A DNA stretch of 64,000 nt from Nonlabens sp. YIK11 (GTDB lineage: Bacteria > Bacteroidota > Bacteroidia > Flavobacteriales > Flavobacteriaceae), in the NCBI RefSeq assembly GCF_001413925.1, contig NZ_LBMJ01000001.1, positions 1,068,501 through 1,132,500 on the forward strand. Reading direction: 5' to 3'. A program made the position numbers and the translations under genes. Under the pieces are notes generated by a model. The model saw nothing but the letters and a program-made list of their open reading frames with translations. It searched no databases and was not told the DNA's origin. Positions 41,545-50,178 of the stretch are shown here, in pieces; the stretch's first letter is position 1, and every line of letters begins with the position of its first letter.

Positions 41545-44484
41545 TTATTCAATAGTGATTTCGTCAACAAATATCCAGGCCGTTCCTTTCATGGGATAGC
41601 CTAGGTGCCAATCCGGTAACGCACCGTAATTGGTGGCCACAACCTTTACATACCTTGCAGCCATTTTTTCAAAAGAACTATTTGCAGTATAGATCTCGCT
41701 AATTTCTTCCCTTCCTGTTTCAGGCAGTTCTATTGTTTTTGAAGTAATAACTTCTTGTTTGGAATCCAGCAGCATTATCTCCACATCTTGCGGGTAGAAT
41801 ATCCAACTTCTTTGTTCTTTAAGAAAATTGATGCTCACCTCGTTAACGCTCTTTAGTGATCCAAGATCTACCATAATATCAAGATCTTGATTTTTAATTC
41901 CTTGCCAGGCGCCAGAACGGTAATCTCTTGTTCCCTTTAAACCGTCAATCAAAGCATCCGTGCCGCCGGCGCTATATTCATTTGCAAATTGATAATTAAG
42001 AGTCACAGATCGATCTGCATCATATTTGTAAAAGTCTGTTTGTATCGTGTCGCTATGAATGCCTTTATAAACCGAGTAGGTTTTTAGAAGTTGGGAGTTA
42101 GCAATAGTGATGGTAGAATCATATTTGGTAAATCGCTCATCGTTGAGTGAATAATATATATCCTGATTGGAGCTGGTAGTTTCCAGTTCTATCTCCGTTT
42201 GGTTGGGAAAAGTGATGTCACCTTTTTTGATGAATGGTGGCGTTACAATTGAGTTATTTGTGATTCTGGTAGTTAGTGTTTGATAAAGCGAACTACCCCA
42301 AGAATCTGGAACGGTTGACATATCAAATTCCCAAAACCCGCCAGCCATTAACTGTTCGTGAGTAATAAAAGCAGTATTGTGCGATCTGCTATTAACCCAA
42401 TCATTTGGGTCTTCGTCCATATGCATGGCGTCAATATATTTTCCGCTACCGTTTTTCTTGATGGTCAACGATGTTCCATTTTCAAAATGAATCGTAGCCT
42501 TATCAAATAAGGGTGATCCTATGGCATACTGATTACTGGCTGGAGTTACCGGATAAAATCCTAGCGAACTCAATACATACCAGGCACTCATTTGACCGCA
42601 ATCTTCATTGCCCGAAATTCCGTAAGGTGTATTGGAGTATAGGGTCGTCAAGATTTCATGAACTTTTTCTTGAGTCTTCGAGGCTTTACCAACATAATTA
42701 TATAAATAGGCCATATGATGGCTGGGCTCGTTGCCGTGCGCATATTGCCCGATGAGGCCGGTAATGTCTGCTTGGTTGCGACCAGAGGTTTCAGCTGCAG
42801 CGGTAAATAGTTTATCTAGATGTGCTTCATAATTAGCCTCGCCACCCATTAGCCTTATGTGTCCATTGATATCTTGTGGCACATACATGGAATATTGCCA
42901 GGCATTGGCCTCAGTATAATTAAAGTTTACCTCAAAGGGATCAAATGGTGAAAACCACGTATTTCTGTAGCGACCTTGAAAAAAGCCAGTTTCTGGATTG
43001 TATAGATTTTTATAGTTCTGCGCTCGTTTAATGAAAACTTCATAGTCTGCTTTGGCGCCTAGCGCCTTTGCCATTTGGGCTATGGTCCAATCATCGTAGG
43101 CATATTCCAGAGTTTTTGAAACCGACTCACTTTCTTCTTCCACCGGTATGAAACCTAATTCTTTATAAGATTTCAAACCTAAATGATCCTGCATCGCACT
43201 GTGCTTCATGGCTTCAAAGGCCTTGTCCACATCATAATTCCTGATTCCTTTGAGATAGGCATCTGCAATTACAGGAACGGCATGGTAGCCTATCATACAA
43301 CCCGTGTAATTACCGCTAAGATCCCAGATAGGCATGATGCCGCCTTCATCATATTTTGCCGTAAAAGTGTTGATGTAATCGTTGGTTCTTTTTTGATCAA
43401 CAATCGTGTATAGTGGATGAGCGGCTCGATAGGTGTCCCATAAAGAGAAAACGGTGTAGTAATCAAAATCTTTGGTTTGATGAATCTCTAGATCCATGCC
43501 TCGGTAACGACCATCTACATCTTGGTATAGATTTGGAGCCAGCATAGTATGATACAAAGCTGTGTAGAAGGTGCTGACTTTTTCCTCATCGCTATCTTCC
43601 ACAATGATTTTAGAGAGTTCATTTTCCCAAGTCGTCGTCGCTTCCTGACGTATATCCTCAAAGGACTTCACTCCAATTTCCTCTATTAGGTTATTCTTTG
43701 CTCCATCTACATCAACTGCAGAAATTCCTATTTTGATAATTATTGGTTCGTTATTTGGATTCTCAAACTCTAGCGCTCGCTTCGTGGGTGAATCACCTGC
43801 ATCTTGATCCCAGTTTTTTATGGGATGCGAGGTTTGAATATAATAATACAGCATCTGCTTACTCGCCCAGGCGCTGGAGAATCTTTTTCCAGAAACCTCT
43901 GTCGCAGATTCAAGACTCAATTCATGCTCCAACAATTTATCACGATGTTCCAGGTCCAAAATCAGAAATTGATTAGAGCTATCTGGATATTGGTAGCGAT
44001 GCATGCCACTTCTGCGCGATACGGTCAGTTCCACATCAATATTAGTGTCATCCAGATGGACACTGTAGTATCCAGGACTCGCTTCTTCTTTTTCATGAGA
44101 AAATGTAGAGCGGTATCCTTTCTGTCCATCGGCGCCATTGTTTAAAATGGGCTCGTTGGTAGGCATTAAAAGCACGTCGCCATAGTCGCTCACTCCAGTA
44201 CCACTCAGGTGTGTATGGGAAAAACCATAGATCTTATCATCGCTGTAATGGTAGCCGCTGCAGCCGTCCCAACCTTCCAGTCGGGTATCTGGACTTAATT
44301 GCATCATTCCAAAAGGCATCGTGGCGCCAGGATAGGTGTGCCCATGACCGCCAGTTCCCACAAACGGATTCACATATTCCGTTACAGGTTTTGCGGCGAT
44401 GGCCTCGATAGGATCTTCAGTTTTGTCGCAGGAAATGAACCAAGCCAAAGACATGGCTATCAAACACAGCTTGCCGTATTTCAT
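41545..44484 (-). CDS. GH92 alpha-1,2-mannosidase lipoprotein
   Basis: 979 residues. Signal peptide with lipobox (AWFISC, Cys19). The GH92 N-terminal beta domain (VNPFVGTGGHGHTYPGATMPFG, SGYHYSD, FSHTHLSGTG) and the (alpha/alpha)6 catalytic domain (GNEPSHHMAYLYNY, ISGNEDCGQMSAWYVLSSLG) are complete, with the acid Glu in NEPSHH. A C-terminal extension of about 200 residues carries a chitobiase-like beta domain (about 760-815) and a discoidin-like F5/8C module (about 830-979). It removes mannose from N-glycans at the cell surface. First gene of the glycan cluster. Confidence 0.93.
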   Translation of the reverse strand: MKYGKLCLIAMSLAWFISCDKTEDPIEAIAAKPVTEYVNPFVGTGGHGHTYPGATMPFGMMQLSPDTRLEGWDGCSGYHYSDDKIYGFSHTHLSGTGVSDYGDVLLMPTNEPILNNGADGQKGYRSTFSHEKEEASPGYYSVHLDDTNIDVELTVSRRSGMHRYQYPDSSNQFLILDLEHRDKLLEHELSLESATEVSGKRFSSAWASKQMLYYYIQTSHPIKNWDQDAGDSPTKRALEFENPNNEPIIIKIGISAVDVDGAKNNLIEEIGVKSFEDIRQEATTTWENELSKIIVEDSDEEKVSTFYTALYHTMLAPNLYQDVDGRYRGMDLEIHQTKDFDYYTVFSLWDTYRAAHPLYTIVDQKRTNDYINTFTAKYDEGGIMPIWDLSGNYTGCMIGYHAVPVIADAYLKGIRNYDVDKAFEAMKHSAMQDHLGLKSYKELGFIPVEEESESVSKTLEYAYDDWTIAQMAKALGAKADYEVFIKRAQNYKNLYNPETGFFQGRYRNTWFSPFDPFEVNFNYTEANAWQYSMYVPQDINGHIRLMGGEANYEAHLDKLFTAAAETSGRNQADITGLIGQYAHGNEPSHHMAYLYNYVGKASKTQEKVHEILTTLYSNTPYGISGNEDCGQMSAWYVLSSLGFYPVTPASNQYAIGSPLFDKATIHFENGTSLTIKKNGSGKYIDAMHMDEDPNDWVNSRSHNTAFITHEQLMAGGFWEFDMSTVPDSWGSSLYQTLTTRITNNSIVTPPFIKKGDITFPNQTEIELETTSSNQDIYYSLNDERFTKYDSTITIANSQLLKTYSVYKGIHSDTIQTDFYKYDADRSVTLNYQFANEYSAGGTDALIDGLKGTRDYRSGAWQGIKNQDLDIMVDLGSLKSVNEVSINFLKEQRSWIFYPQDVEIMLLDSKQEVITSKTIELPETGREEISEIYTANSSFEKMAARYVKVVATNYGALPDWHLGYPMKGTAWIFVDEITIE

Positions 44485-44529
44485 TTTAAAAAATTATCGA
44501 CTAAATATAGGAAATAGCTGGTGGATGAA

Positions 44530-44549
44530 TTCGCTTTCGCGAAAGCGAA
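44530..44549. repeat. dispersed palindrome copy (divergent GH92 / small protein region)
   Basis: Perfect 20-bp palindrome, 15 nt upstream of a TATCTTTG -7 element, so it covers the -33 region of the next gene. Confidence 0.9.
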
Positions 44550-44564
44550 CTTACCTACAGTCGT

Positions 44565-44572
44565 TATCTTTG
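44565..44572 (+). promoter_or_regulatory. -7 element upstream of the 120-aa protein
   Basis: TATCTTTG fits TAnnTTTG and ends 4 nt before the ATG at 44577, which predicts a leaderless or nearly leaderless mRNA. The -33 site is taken by the palindrome. Confidence 0.45.
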
Positions 44573-44576
44573 TACA

Positions 44577-44939
44577 ATGACACCATTGACAACTCAAGAA
44601 CTACATCAGCTTGCAATGAATATCGTGGGCAAGGAAATGGAGGAGCAAGGCTTTGAATTTCTAGCCGTGAATTCCAAGCCCAAAAAGGACCCGCAGTTTG
44701 TGGCCCTCAAAAACAAAAAGTTACATTTTGTTGTGGTGCGCGCCATCACGTATCCAGCAAATCCCGTAGAGTATGACGAGAAGTTGATGAAGACGGTTTA
44801 TGATCACGCGGTAAAATATAAAGCCAGAACCTACTTTGCTGGTGTAGGTCTGGCTAATTCTAGGGATTATGACATGCCTGTCCATCATGAGGACGATTAT
44901 GTGGTCAACTATGCTGGTCTGATAGAAATCAAGGATTAG
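44577..44939 (+). CDS. conserved small protein, possible degenerate YraN-like fold
   Basis: 120 residues: ELHQLAMNIVGKEMEEQGFEF, then DPQFVALKNKKLHFVVVRA and a C-terminal YKARTYFAGVGLANSRDYDMP. I recall flavobacterial homologues labelled as NQR subunit F, but there is no ferredoxin, FAD or NADH motif, so that label is wrong. The helix-beta-beta pattern with D...K..FVVVRA resembles the core of YraN/UPF0102 and other PD-(D/E)XK folds, where the active site would be D...(V)EVK; the catalytic Glu and Lys are replaced here. Function unknown. Its stop overlaps the convergent SDR by 4 nt. Confidence 0.7.
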   Translation: MTPLTTQELHQLAMNIVGKEMEEQGFEFLAVNSKPKKDPQFVALKNKKLHFVVVRAITYPANPVEYDEKLMKTVYDHAVKYKARTYFAGVGLANSRDYDMPVHHEDDYVVNYAGLIEIKD

Positions 44940-45721
44940 ATAAAATCGACGATTCCACCTTCGGCTCTTAAGGATGCACCGTTGGTAGCGCTGGATAATG
45001 GACTGGCCACATAGGCCACCATATTTGCTATTTCTACTGGATCTGTAAAACGCTGTATCAAACTGGATGGTCGCTCCTCATTGAAAAAATGTTGTTCCAT
45101 TTTTTCTTTGTCGTGACTTCCATCATCGCTCATGTCGTCCAGCATGTCTTGAACACCGTCGGAATATGTAGGTCCAGGCAACACGCTATTTACCGTTACG
45201 GTAGAACCTTTAGTGAGTTTAGCAAGTCCTCTTGAGATGGAGAGTTGCGCTGTTTTAGTCATTCCATAATGAATCATTCCTTCGGGAATATTGAGAGCGC
45301 TCTCACTGCTTATAAATATGATCCGGCCATTTTCGTTTTTCTCCATCATTTTGGGAAATAGGGCACGGCTTAACCGCACACCACTCATGACGTTGATTTC
45401 AAAAAAGGACATCCAGTCTTCATCAGTAATATCCGTAAATTCTTTACCGCCAAAAATGCCCAGATTATTGACGAGAATGTCAATTTCGGGCAGTTTTTCA
45501 ATGAAGGTATTGATAGAATTGACATCGGCAAAATCGGCTGGCATGAAGCTTACCTTTTCATAAGAGCTAAAAGCACTTTTACTCCTATCCACGGAATCCT
45601 GACTACTACCGTGCACGATTACGGTGGCACCTTCTTCCAACAGTTTTTGAGCGATGGCTTTTCCTATTCCTTTGGTTGATCCTGTAACGAGTGCTGTTTT
45701 CCCTTGTAGCTTTAAGTCCAT
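44936..45721 (-). CDS. short-chain dehydrogenase/reductase (SDR)
   Basis: 261 residues from the ATG at 45721 (MDLKLQGKTALVTGSTKGIG). The cofactor motif TGSTKGIG and the active-site YGMTK with an upstream Ser in FISSESA are present; the structural NNAG is NNLG. A longer insertion near the C-terminus (DDMSDDGSHDKEKMEQHFF) is typical of 3-oxoacyl-ACP reductase-like SDRs in flavobacteria. The ending SATNGASLRAEGGIV fits the family. Substrate unknown. The neighbour apbE diverges from it. Confidence 0.85.
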   Translation of the reverse strand: MDLKLQGKTALVTGSTKGIGKAIAQKLLEEGATVIVHGSSQDSVDRSKSAFSSYEKVSFMPADFADVNSINTFIEKLPEIDILVNNLGIFGGKEFTDITDEDWMSFFEINVMSGVRLSRALFPKMMEKNENGRIIFISSESALNIPEGMIHYGMTKTAQLSISRGLAKLTKGSTVTVNSVLPGPTYSDGVQDMLDDMSDDGSHDKEKMEQHFFNEERPSSLIQRFTDPVEIANMVAYVASPLSSATNGASLRAEGGIVDFI

Positions 45722-45813
45722 TGTTTTTTTATTTAAAGGTAAACTGATGGGCAAGGCTGGAGAACTAACAAAAAGTTATAATAGCCGGCCAAATCTTAAA
45801 TGTTTACTACCTA

Positions 45814-45840
45814 TTGGATCGTGTGCAATTGGTAACTTTG
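45814..45840 (+). promoter_or_regulatory. promoter of apbE
   Basis: TTG (45814-45816), a 16-nt spacer and TAACTTTG (45833-45840), 19 nt before the ATG. Confidence 0.6.
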
Positions 45841-45859
45841 GACATCAATCATTGAGGTT

Positions 45860-46906
45860 ATGAAATATCTAGCAGTAATATCGTTTTTGTTTCTCTTGAG
45901 TTCGTGTAAAAAGACTGATCAGGACCTTTCTAGAACCACACAGGAGTTATACGGCAACGCCATAGGCACGACTTATTCTATCAAGTACTTTTCTAACGAG
46001 ACCATGGATCTAGAGCCTAAAGTAGATAGTCTGATTGACCTTTTTAATCAAAGTATGTCCACTTGGGTTCCAGATTCCAAAATCAACCAGATCAACGATG
46101 GAAAGGACAGTGTCGCGGTAGGAAAGGAGTTCAAGGAAGTTTTTGATTATGCCCAAGAAATCTATCGTAAAACCGATGGCTATTTTGATCCAACTGTAGG
46201 GAATCTAGTGAATGCCTACGGCTTTGGCGCTGACGGCAAAAAGGAGAAAATTCCACAAGATTATCAAATCGATAGCTTATTGCAATACGTGGGTTTTTAC
46301 AAGCTGGATATGGTACCTGCCGGAAAAGAAGACCAGTATTTTGTGGAAAGCAGCCATAGCGGTATTTATCTGGAATTCAATGCGATTGCTAAAGGTACTC
46401 TGGTAGATTACATCGCCAGAATGCTGGAGAATCATGGTATCACAGATTACTTGGTAGAAGTTGGTGGTGAGGTCACCGCTGCGGGAATCAACCTTGAGAA
46501 GCAACAAGAGTGGAGTGTAGGCATTGATGATCCCACACAAGTTGCTGGCCAGAGAGAACTCGTCACTGCGGTCAAACTAAAAGATAAGGCCATGGCTGGC
46601 AGTGGCAATTACCGCAAGTTCAAGATTGATCAGGAATCTGGAAAGGAGTACGTGCATACCGTAAATCCTTTGACCGGAAAGGCAGTTCCCAGTGAGGTGC
46701 TAGGTGTCAATGTAATTGCAGAAAACTGTACGCTGGCAGATGGATATGCCACGGCATTTATGGCGATGCCACTAGAAAAATCCAGAAGGCTGCTATCAAA
46801 TCTTCCTGAAATTGAAGTCCTGATCATGTATATGGGAACCGACGGTAAGCTCAAGTTTGAGACCACGCCAGGCTTCAATCAGTACGTGAAACAACCTATT
46901 TTGTAA
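45860..46906 (+). CDS. apbE: FAD:protein FMN transferase
   Basis: 348 residues. A lipoprotein signal (FLFLLSSC, lipobox Cys) puts it in the periplasm. ApbE motifs: GTTYSIKYF near the N-terminus, DGYFDPTVGNLVNAYGFG, NAIAKGTLVDYIARML, VEVGGEV, and the C-terminal AMAGSGNYRKF with NPLTGK. It attaches FMN to threonine in D..(S/T)GAT motifs; NqrB and NqrC 8-12 kb upstream are the obvious clients. It is not in the nqr operon but has its own promoter. Its end overlaps the convergent methyltransferase by 11 nt. Confidence 0.93.
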   Translation: MKYLAVISFLFLLSSCKKTDQDLSRTTQELYGNAIGTTYSIKYFSNETMDLEPKVDSLIDLFNQSMSTWVPDSKINQINDGKDSVAVGKEFKEVFDYAQEIYRKTDGYFDPTVGNLVNAYGFGADGKKEKIPQDYQIDSLLQYVGFYKLDMVPAGKEDQYFVESSHSGIYLEFNAIAKGTLVDYIARMLENHGITDYLVEVGGEVTAAGINLEKQQEWSVGIDDPTQVAGQRELVTAVKLKDKAMAGSGNYRKFKIDQESGKEYVHTVNPLTGKAVPSEVLGVNVIAENCTLADGYATAFMAMPLEKSRRLLSNLPEIEVLIMYMGTDGKLKFETTPGFNQYVKQPIL

Positions 46907-47660
46907 CAACGGGAATAAGTTCGCCAGCCGCTAGACGGTAATAATCGATCTTTTCTGGAGATAAGGTATTGGTGTAATCACAAGCCTCTACTTTAAATCC
47001 AACCTCGCGCAGGCGATCAAAATAATCCATACCATAAATGCGTACATGATCGTATTGACCAAAAATGCGCGCACGTTCTGCACGATTTGTGATGGAATCG
47101 TCCTCAAAAGTTTTGGCGCGATCATTTTCCAGCGGTACTTGAAAAATGGCCTTGCCGCCAGGTTTGAGAACGCGATACAATTCTTTCATGGCCGTGGCAT
47201 CATCAGGAATGTGCTCCAGAACATGATTACATAAAATCATGTCAAATGCGTTATCCTCAAAAGGCAGGTTGCAGATATCTGCCTGAACATCTGCCAGTGG
47301 TGAATTAAGATCTGTAGTGGTGTATTGAATGAGTTCGCTTTCGCGAAAGCGATGATAAAAACATTGCTCTGGTGCAAAATGAAGCAGCTTTGTAGGTGCG
47401 GTAAACAAACGCGTTTCTCGCTGCAAATACAGCCATAACAATCGGTGGCGCTCTAGCGATAGAGTAGAAGGTGACAGTACATTCTCGCGCACCTTGCCAT
47501 AGCCATAGGGTAAAAAACTACGGAATTTCTTCCCATCAATAGGATCTTCATAGCGATCACCGCGATACCACCAGGCAAGTAAAGGCCGCACGGCATAACT
47601 CGCACTGATCAACCATGGCCGTGGTATCAAGTTGAGAAAGAATTTGAATAGTTTTTTCAC
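46896..47660 (-). CDS. class I SAM-dependent methyltransferase
   Basis: 254 residues. After an N-terminal segment (about 1-80) with basic and aromatic residues comes a methyltransferase fold: LLHFAPEQCF, TTDLNSPLADVQADICNLPFED, the DMILCNHVLEHIPDD motif IV region and RVLKPGGKAIFQVPLE. The canonical GxGxG of motif I is replaced by HFAPEQ, as in a Bacteroidota group of such enzymes. Substrate unknown. A palindrome copy (47335-47352) encodes HRFRESE between the HFAPEQ and TTDLNS blocks. Confidence 0.83.
   Translation of the reverse strand: MKKLFKFFLNLIPRPWLISASYAVRPLLAWWYRGDRYEDPIDGKKFRSFLPYGYGKVRENVLSPSTLSLERHRLLWLYLQRETRLFTAPTKLLHFAPEQCFYHRFRESELIQYTTTDLNSPLADVQADICNLPFEDNAFDMILCNHVLEHIPDDATAMKELYRVLKPGGKAIFQVPLENDRAKTFEDDSITNRAERARIFGQYDHVRIYGMDYFDRLREVGFKVEACDYTNTLSPEKIDYYRLAAGELIPVVTK
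47335..47352. repeat. dispersed palindrome copy (in methyltransferase gene)
   Basis: Perfect 18-bp palindrome, read RFRES. Confidence 0.9.
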
Positions 47661-47703
47661 TGGATGGAGAACCTTTTGAATCGAGTTAATAGATATCCTG
47701 AAG

Positions 47704-47711
47704 CAAAAATA
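47704..47711 (-). promoter_or_regulatory. possible -7 element of the methyltransferase gene
   Basis: Minus-strand TATTTTTG, 44 nt from the ATG. A TTG is present but 22 nt away, which is long. Confidence 0.35.
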
Positions 47712-47792
47712 CGTGTACTAGATTGATCTTGATCAAATGATGACAGTTTAAAGTGTCATTTTGGTTTTATTAGAGCAGCTTTGTCAATTCTG

Positions 47793-47800
47793 TATTTTTG
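47793..47800 (+). promoter_or_regulatory. -7 element of the barrel protein gene
   Basis: TATTTTTG at 92 nt before the ATG, implying a long, very AT-rich 5' leader (47820-47880). The -33 element is unclear. Confidence 0.4.
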
Positions 47801-47892
47801 CAGGCTAATTATTACATATGTATCAGTATTTAACTTTATATTTTATTATATAATAATTATAACGTAGATTTCCATCAATTAAAACCAACTTT

Positions 47893-48795
47893 ATGAGAAA
47901 TCTTCTATTTATCCTTGCTGTACTTTTCACGGCTAGTTTTTCTAACGCTCAGGATTATTTTGACCTATTTAAGTACTCCTATAATTATGCTGATCTAGGT
48001 AATATTGACCCAGAAACAGAGGTGGATACTGAGGTGAGCAATACCAATATTGAATTTTACTTTCCCTATCCTATTTCTGCAAAGACGACCATCATAGGTG
48101 GTTTCACTTACGAGAATACACGATTGGGCCTACAGTATAATGCAGATAGAAGTAATCTTATCATGACGCGTCTCAATCTAGGTGTGAAACAGGACCATGG
48201 TAATAAATGGAGTGGAACCTATGTGTTTTTACCAAAATTCGCTTCCGACTTTGTGGGAAGCCTTGATACACCAGACCTACAGTTGGGTGGACTCGCATTG
48301 TTTGAAAAGAGATATTCTAGTAGTTACAGCTTAAAATTTGGTAGTTATGTAAGTACAGAACAATTCGGTACTACTATTACTCCGCTTGTAGGGTTGTGGT
48401 ACAAAAGCGAAAACGATAAGTTTTACATCAACGCGACGCTTCCTATTCGTACAGATGTCAATTACAATTTCACCGAAGATTTTAGCCTAGGTGCGAATCT
48501 GGTAACCTCTATAAAAGCCTATAATCTTCAAGAAACCGATTCGCAGTTTTATGTGCAGGAAGAAAGTATACGTTTTGGGCTTTATGCAGCTTACGCATTC
48601 TTTGATAACACGATGATCCTAAGAGGAAAAGTAGGTTATGACACTACGGACTATGGTTTATATAATCAAGGAGACACCGTTGGCGCCCAAATATTGACCT
48701 TCCAGGTTTCTGGAGACGACCGTACAAGATTGAATACAGAGTTTGATAGCTCGATCTTCTTCGGGCTTGACCTGATCTGGAGAACAGATTTGTAG
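47893..48795 (+). CDS. outer membrane beta-barrel protein, DUF6268-like
   Basis: 300 residues. Signal peptide (LLFILAVLFTASFSNAQ), then alternating amphipathic beta strands to the C-terminal FFGLDLIWRTDL. The layout (N-terminal FDLFKYSYNYADLGN, repeated YSLKFGSYVSTEQFG and FYINATLPIRTDVNYN strands) fits the DUF6268 class of flavobacterial barrels; I am fairly but not fully sure of the number. Function unknown. Preceded by an AT-rich leader; convergent with the next lipoprotein gene. Confidence 0.75.
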   Translation: MRNLLFILAVLFTASFSNAQDYFDLFKYSYNYADLGNIDPETEVDTEVSNTNIEFYFPYPISAKTTIIGGFTYENTRLGLQYNADRSNLIMTRLNLGVKQDHGNKWSGTYVFLPKFASDFVGSLDTPDLQLGGLALFEKRYSSSYSLKFGSYVSTEQFGTTITPLVGLWYKSENDKFYINATLPIRTDVNYNFTEDFSLGANLVTSIKAYNLQETDSQFYVQEESIRFGLYAAYAFFDNTMILRGKVGYDTTDYGLYNQGDTVGAQILTFQVSGDDRTRLNTEFDSSIFFGLDLIWRTDL

Positions 48796-48852
48796 CTATT
48801 ATTTCGCTTTGATAAGAAAATCAGATCTCTGGCTCTTCAAGTCTTTTAAGTT

Positions 48853-50040
48853 TTAATTTATATTCAGGATAGTAGGTAACTTATTATCCCACTCATCAAT
48901 ATCGAATTTGTCGACTATACGGTTGTTTCGGTCTATGACATAACAAATGCGTGAACAATACTGCTCTCGATAAATATTATAAAAATTTTGATTGAAATCA
49001 TCCATTGAATCGATATGGACACCGGCAAGGCTTTCACCTATGTTAGAATCAACATGTAATAACCTGATGGTGTCTCCGTATCTTTCTTCGATTTCTAAAT
49101 ATGCATCAGTTGATTTTGTATCGCCGCCGCAGCCACAAGTATTAGCAATAACAGTAAACTTACCCTTTACTTCAGAGCTAAGAATAGTATCATTTGCGGT
49201 GGTAATTGCTTTAAAACTTGGGGCGATCATTCCAATTTGTGTTCCAATTTTGGTATTCAGAGTTGTATCCCTTATCAGAACAATTTGATCACCATAACTG
49301 GAGACACTGTGAAATCTATAGAATCTTCCATTTAAGTTCAATAACTCATCCACTTTAACCATATCCGAATAGATGATGGTGTCTTTTCTTACTCCTAAAG
49401 ATGAAAGTAATGCTGCCTCTGGGAAGTAGCCGTAAGTAAAACTTGAGGTGTTCCTTTTTTCAAAGACTCCTATTTGAAACTCTTCCTTATCAATCGTAAA
49501 AGATGCTTCAAGATATTCTCTTTTACCTAATAAAGTATTGTCCCCTGTACCTCTTCCGATGGAAATCCATGAAGAGTCTTGGACGATACTATCACCTCGT
49601 GAGATCGAGTAGGTGATTGGTATTATATCTGCATTTTTACTCCAGTCCATTTTTTTATAAATGTTGACAGGATCATCACTCAAATCTTTATTGTTGTTTT
49701 GATCAACTACATAAATAGAATCCTGACCAAATGTTCCTTCCAATATTTCAATTTTAGGACTTTTTGGATCCCACAAGTCAGTTTTTAGTTCCAAACGCTT
49801 CAATCCATTCAAACCGTTTGGATAAACAATCTGCTGAGTAAATGTATCAGACGTATCTCGAAAATTAATTACTGTAGCCATTCCAGAAAAGGGTCCGAAT
49901 CCTTTCACCTTCTTGCTTTTTAAAACAATTGTATCCATGCTGGATATCATTTGATTCATATTGTTTTTAGTAGAACGACACCCAATAGCTGTAAAAATTA
50001 ATATACAATACAAGGAAAAGAAGTATATAGGATCTTTCAT
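48853..50040 (-). CDS. lipoprotein with TlpA-like thioredoxin domain and CGC motif
   Basis: 395 residues. Lipoprotein signal (ILIFTAIGC, Cys21). The first 270 residues are beta-rich and unrecognised. From about 285 there is a TlpA/AhpC-like thioredoxin domain: APSFKAITTANDTILSSEVKGKFTVIANTCGCGGDTK, in several parts here, ending YCSRICYVIDRNNRIVDKF. Where redox proteins have CxxC, this has Cys-Gly-Cys, plus a second Cys pair (YCSRIC) near the C-terminus. Redox or metal-binding activity is possible but unproven. The gene is more AT-rich than its neighbours. Confidence 0.65.
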   Translation of the reverse strand: MKDPIYFFSLYCILIFTAIGCRSTKNNMNQMISSMDTIVLKSKKVKGFGPFSGMATVINFRDTSDTFTQQIVYPNGLNGLKRLELKTDLWDPKSPKIEILEGTFGQDSIYVVDQNNNKDLSDDPVNIYKKMDWSKNADIIPITYSISRGDSIVQDSSWISIGRGTGDNTLLGKREYLEASFTIDKEEFQIGVFEKRNTSSFTYGYFPEAALLSSLGVRKDTIIYSDMVKVDELLNLNGRFYRFHSVSSYGDQIVLIRDTTLNTKIGTQIGMIAPSFKAITTANDTILSSEVKGKFTVIANTCGCGGDTKSTDAYLEIEERYGDTIRLLHVDSNIGESLAGVHIDSMDDFNQNFYNIYREQYCSRICYVIDRNNRIVDKFDIDEWDNKLPTILNIN

Positions 50041-50178
50041 ATTCTCTATTTACTAAAGCTAAATTAGGCGATAGCCAGCATCTCTACGACCTACTGCCAC
50101 CCTAAAGGTTTCATTAAGCAAAAGAACTCTTGAAATGCAGTTTTATATAAGAATAATATGTAATAGCTGCTTGAGATT

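Noticed and set aside
44577..44939. NQR subunit F name for the 120-residue protein
   Set aside because: No [2Fe-2S], FAD or NADH motif; the true nqrF is at 37422-38723.
48803..48820. ATTTCGCTTTGATAAG as another palindrome copy
   Set aside because: Only one arm matches; the right arm is missing.
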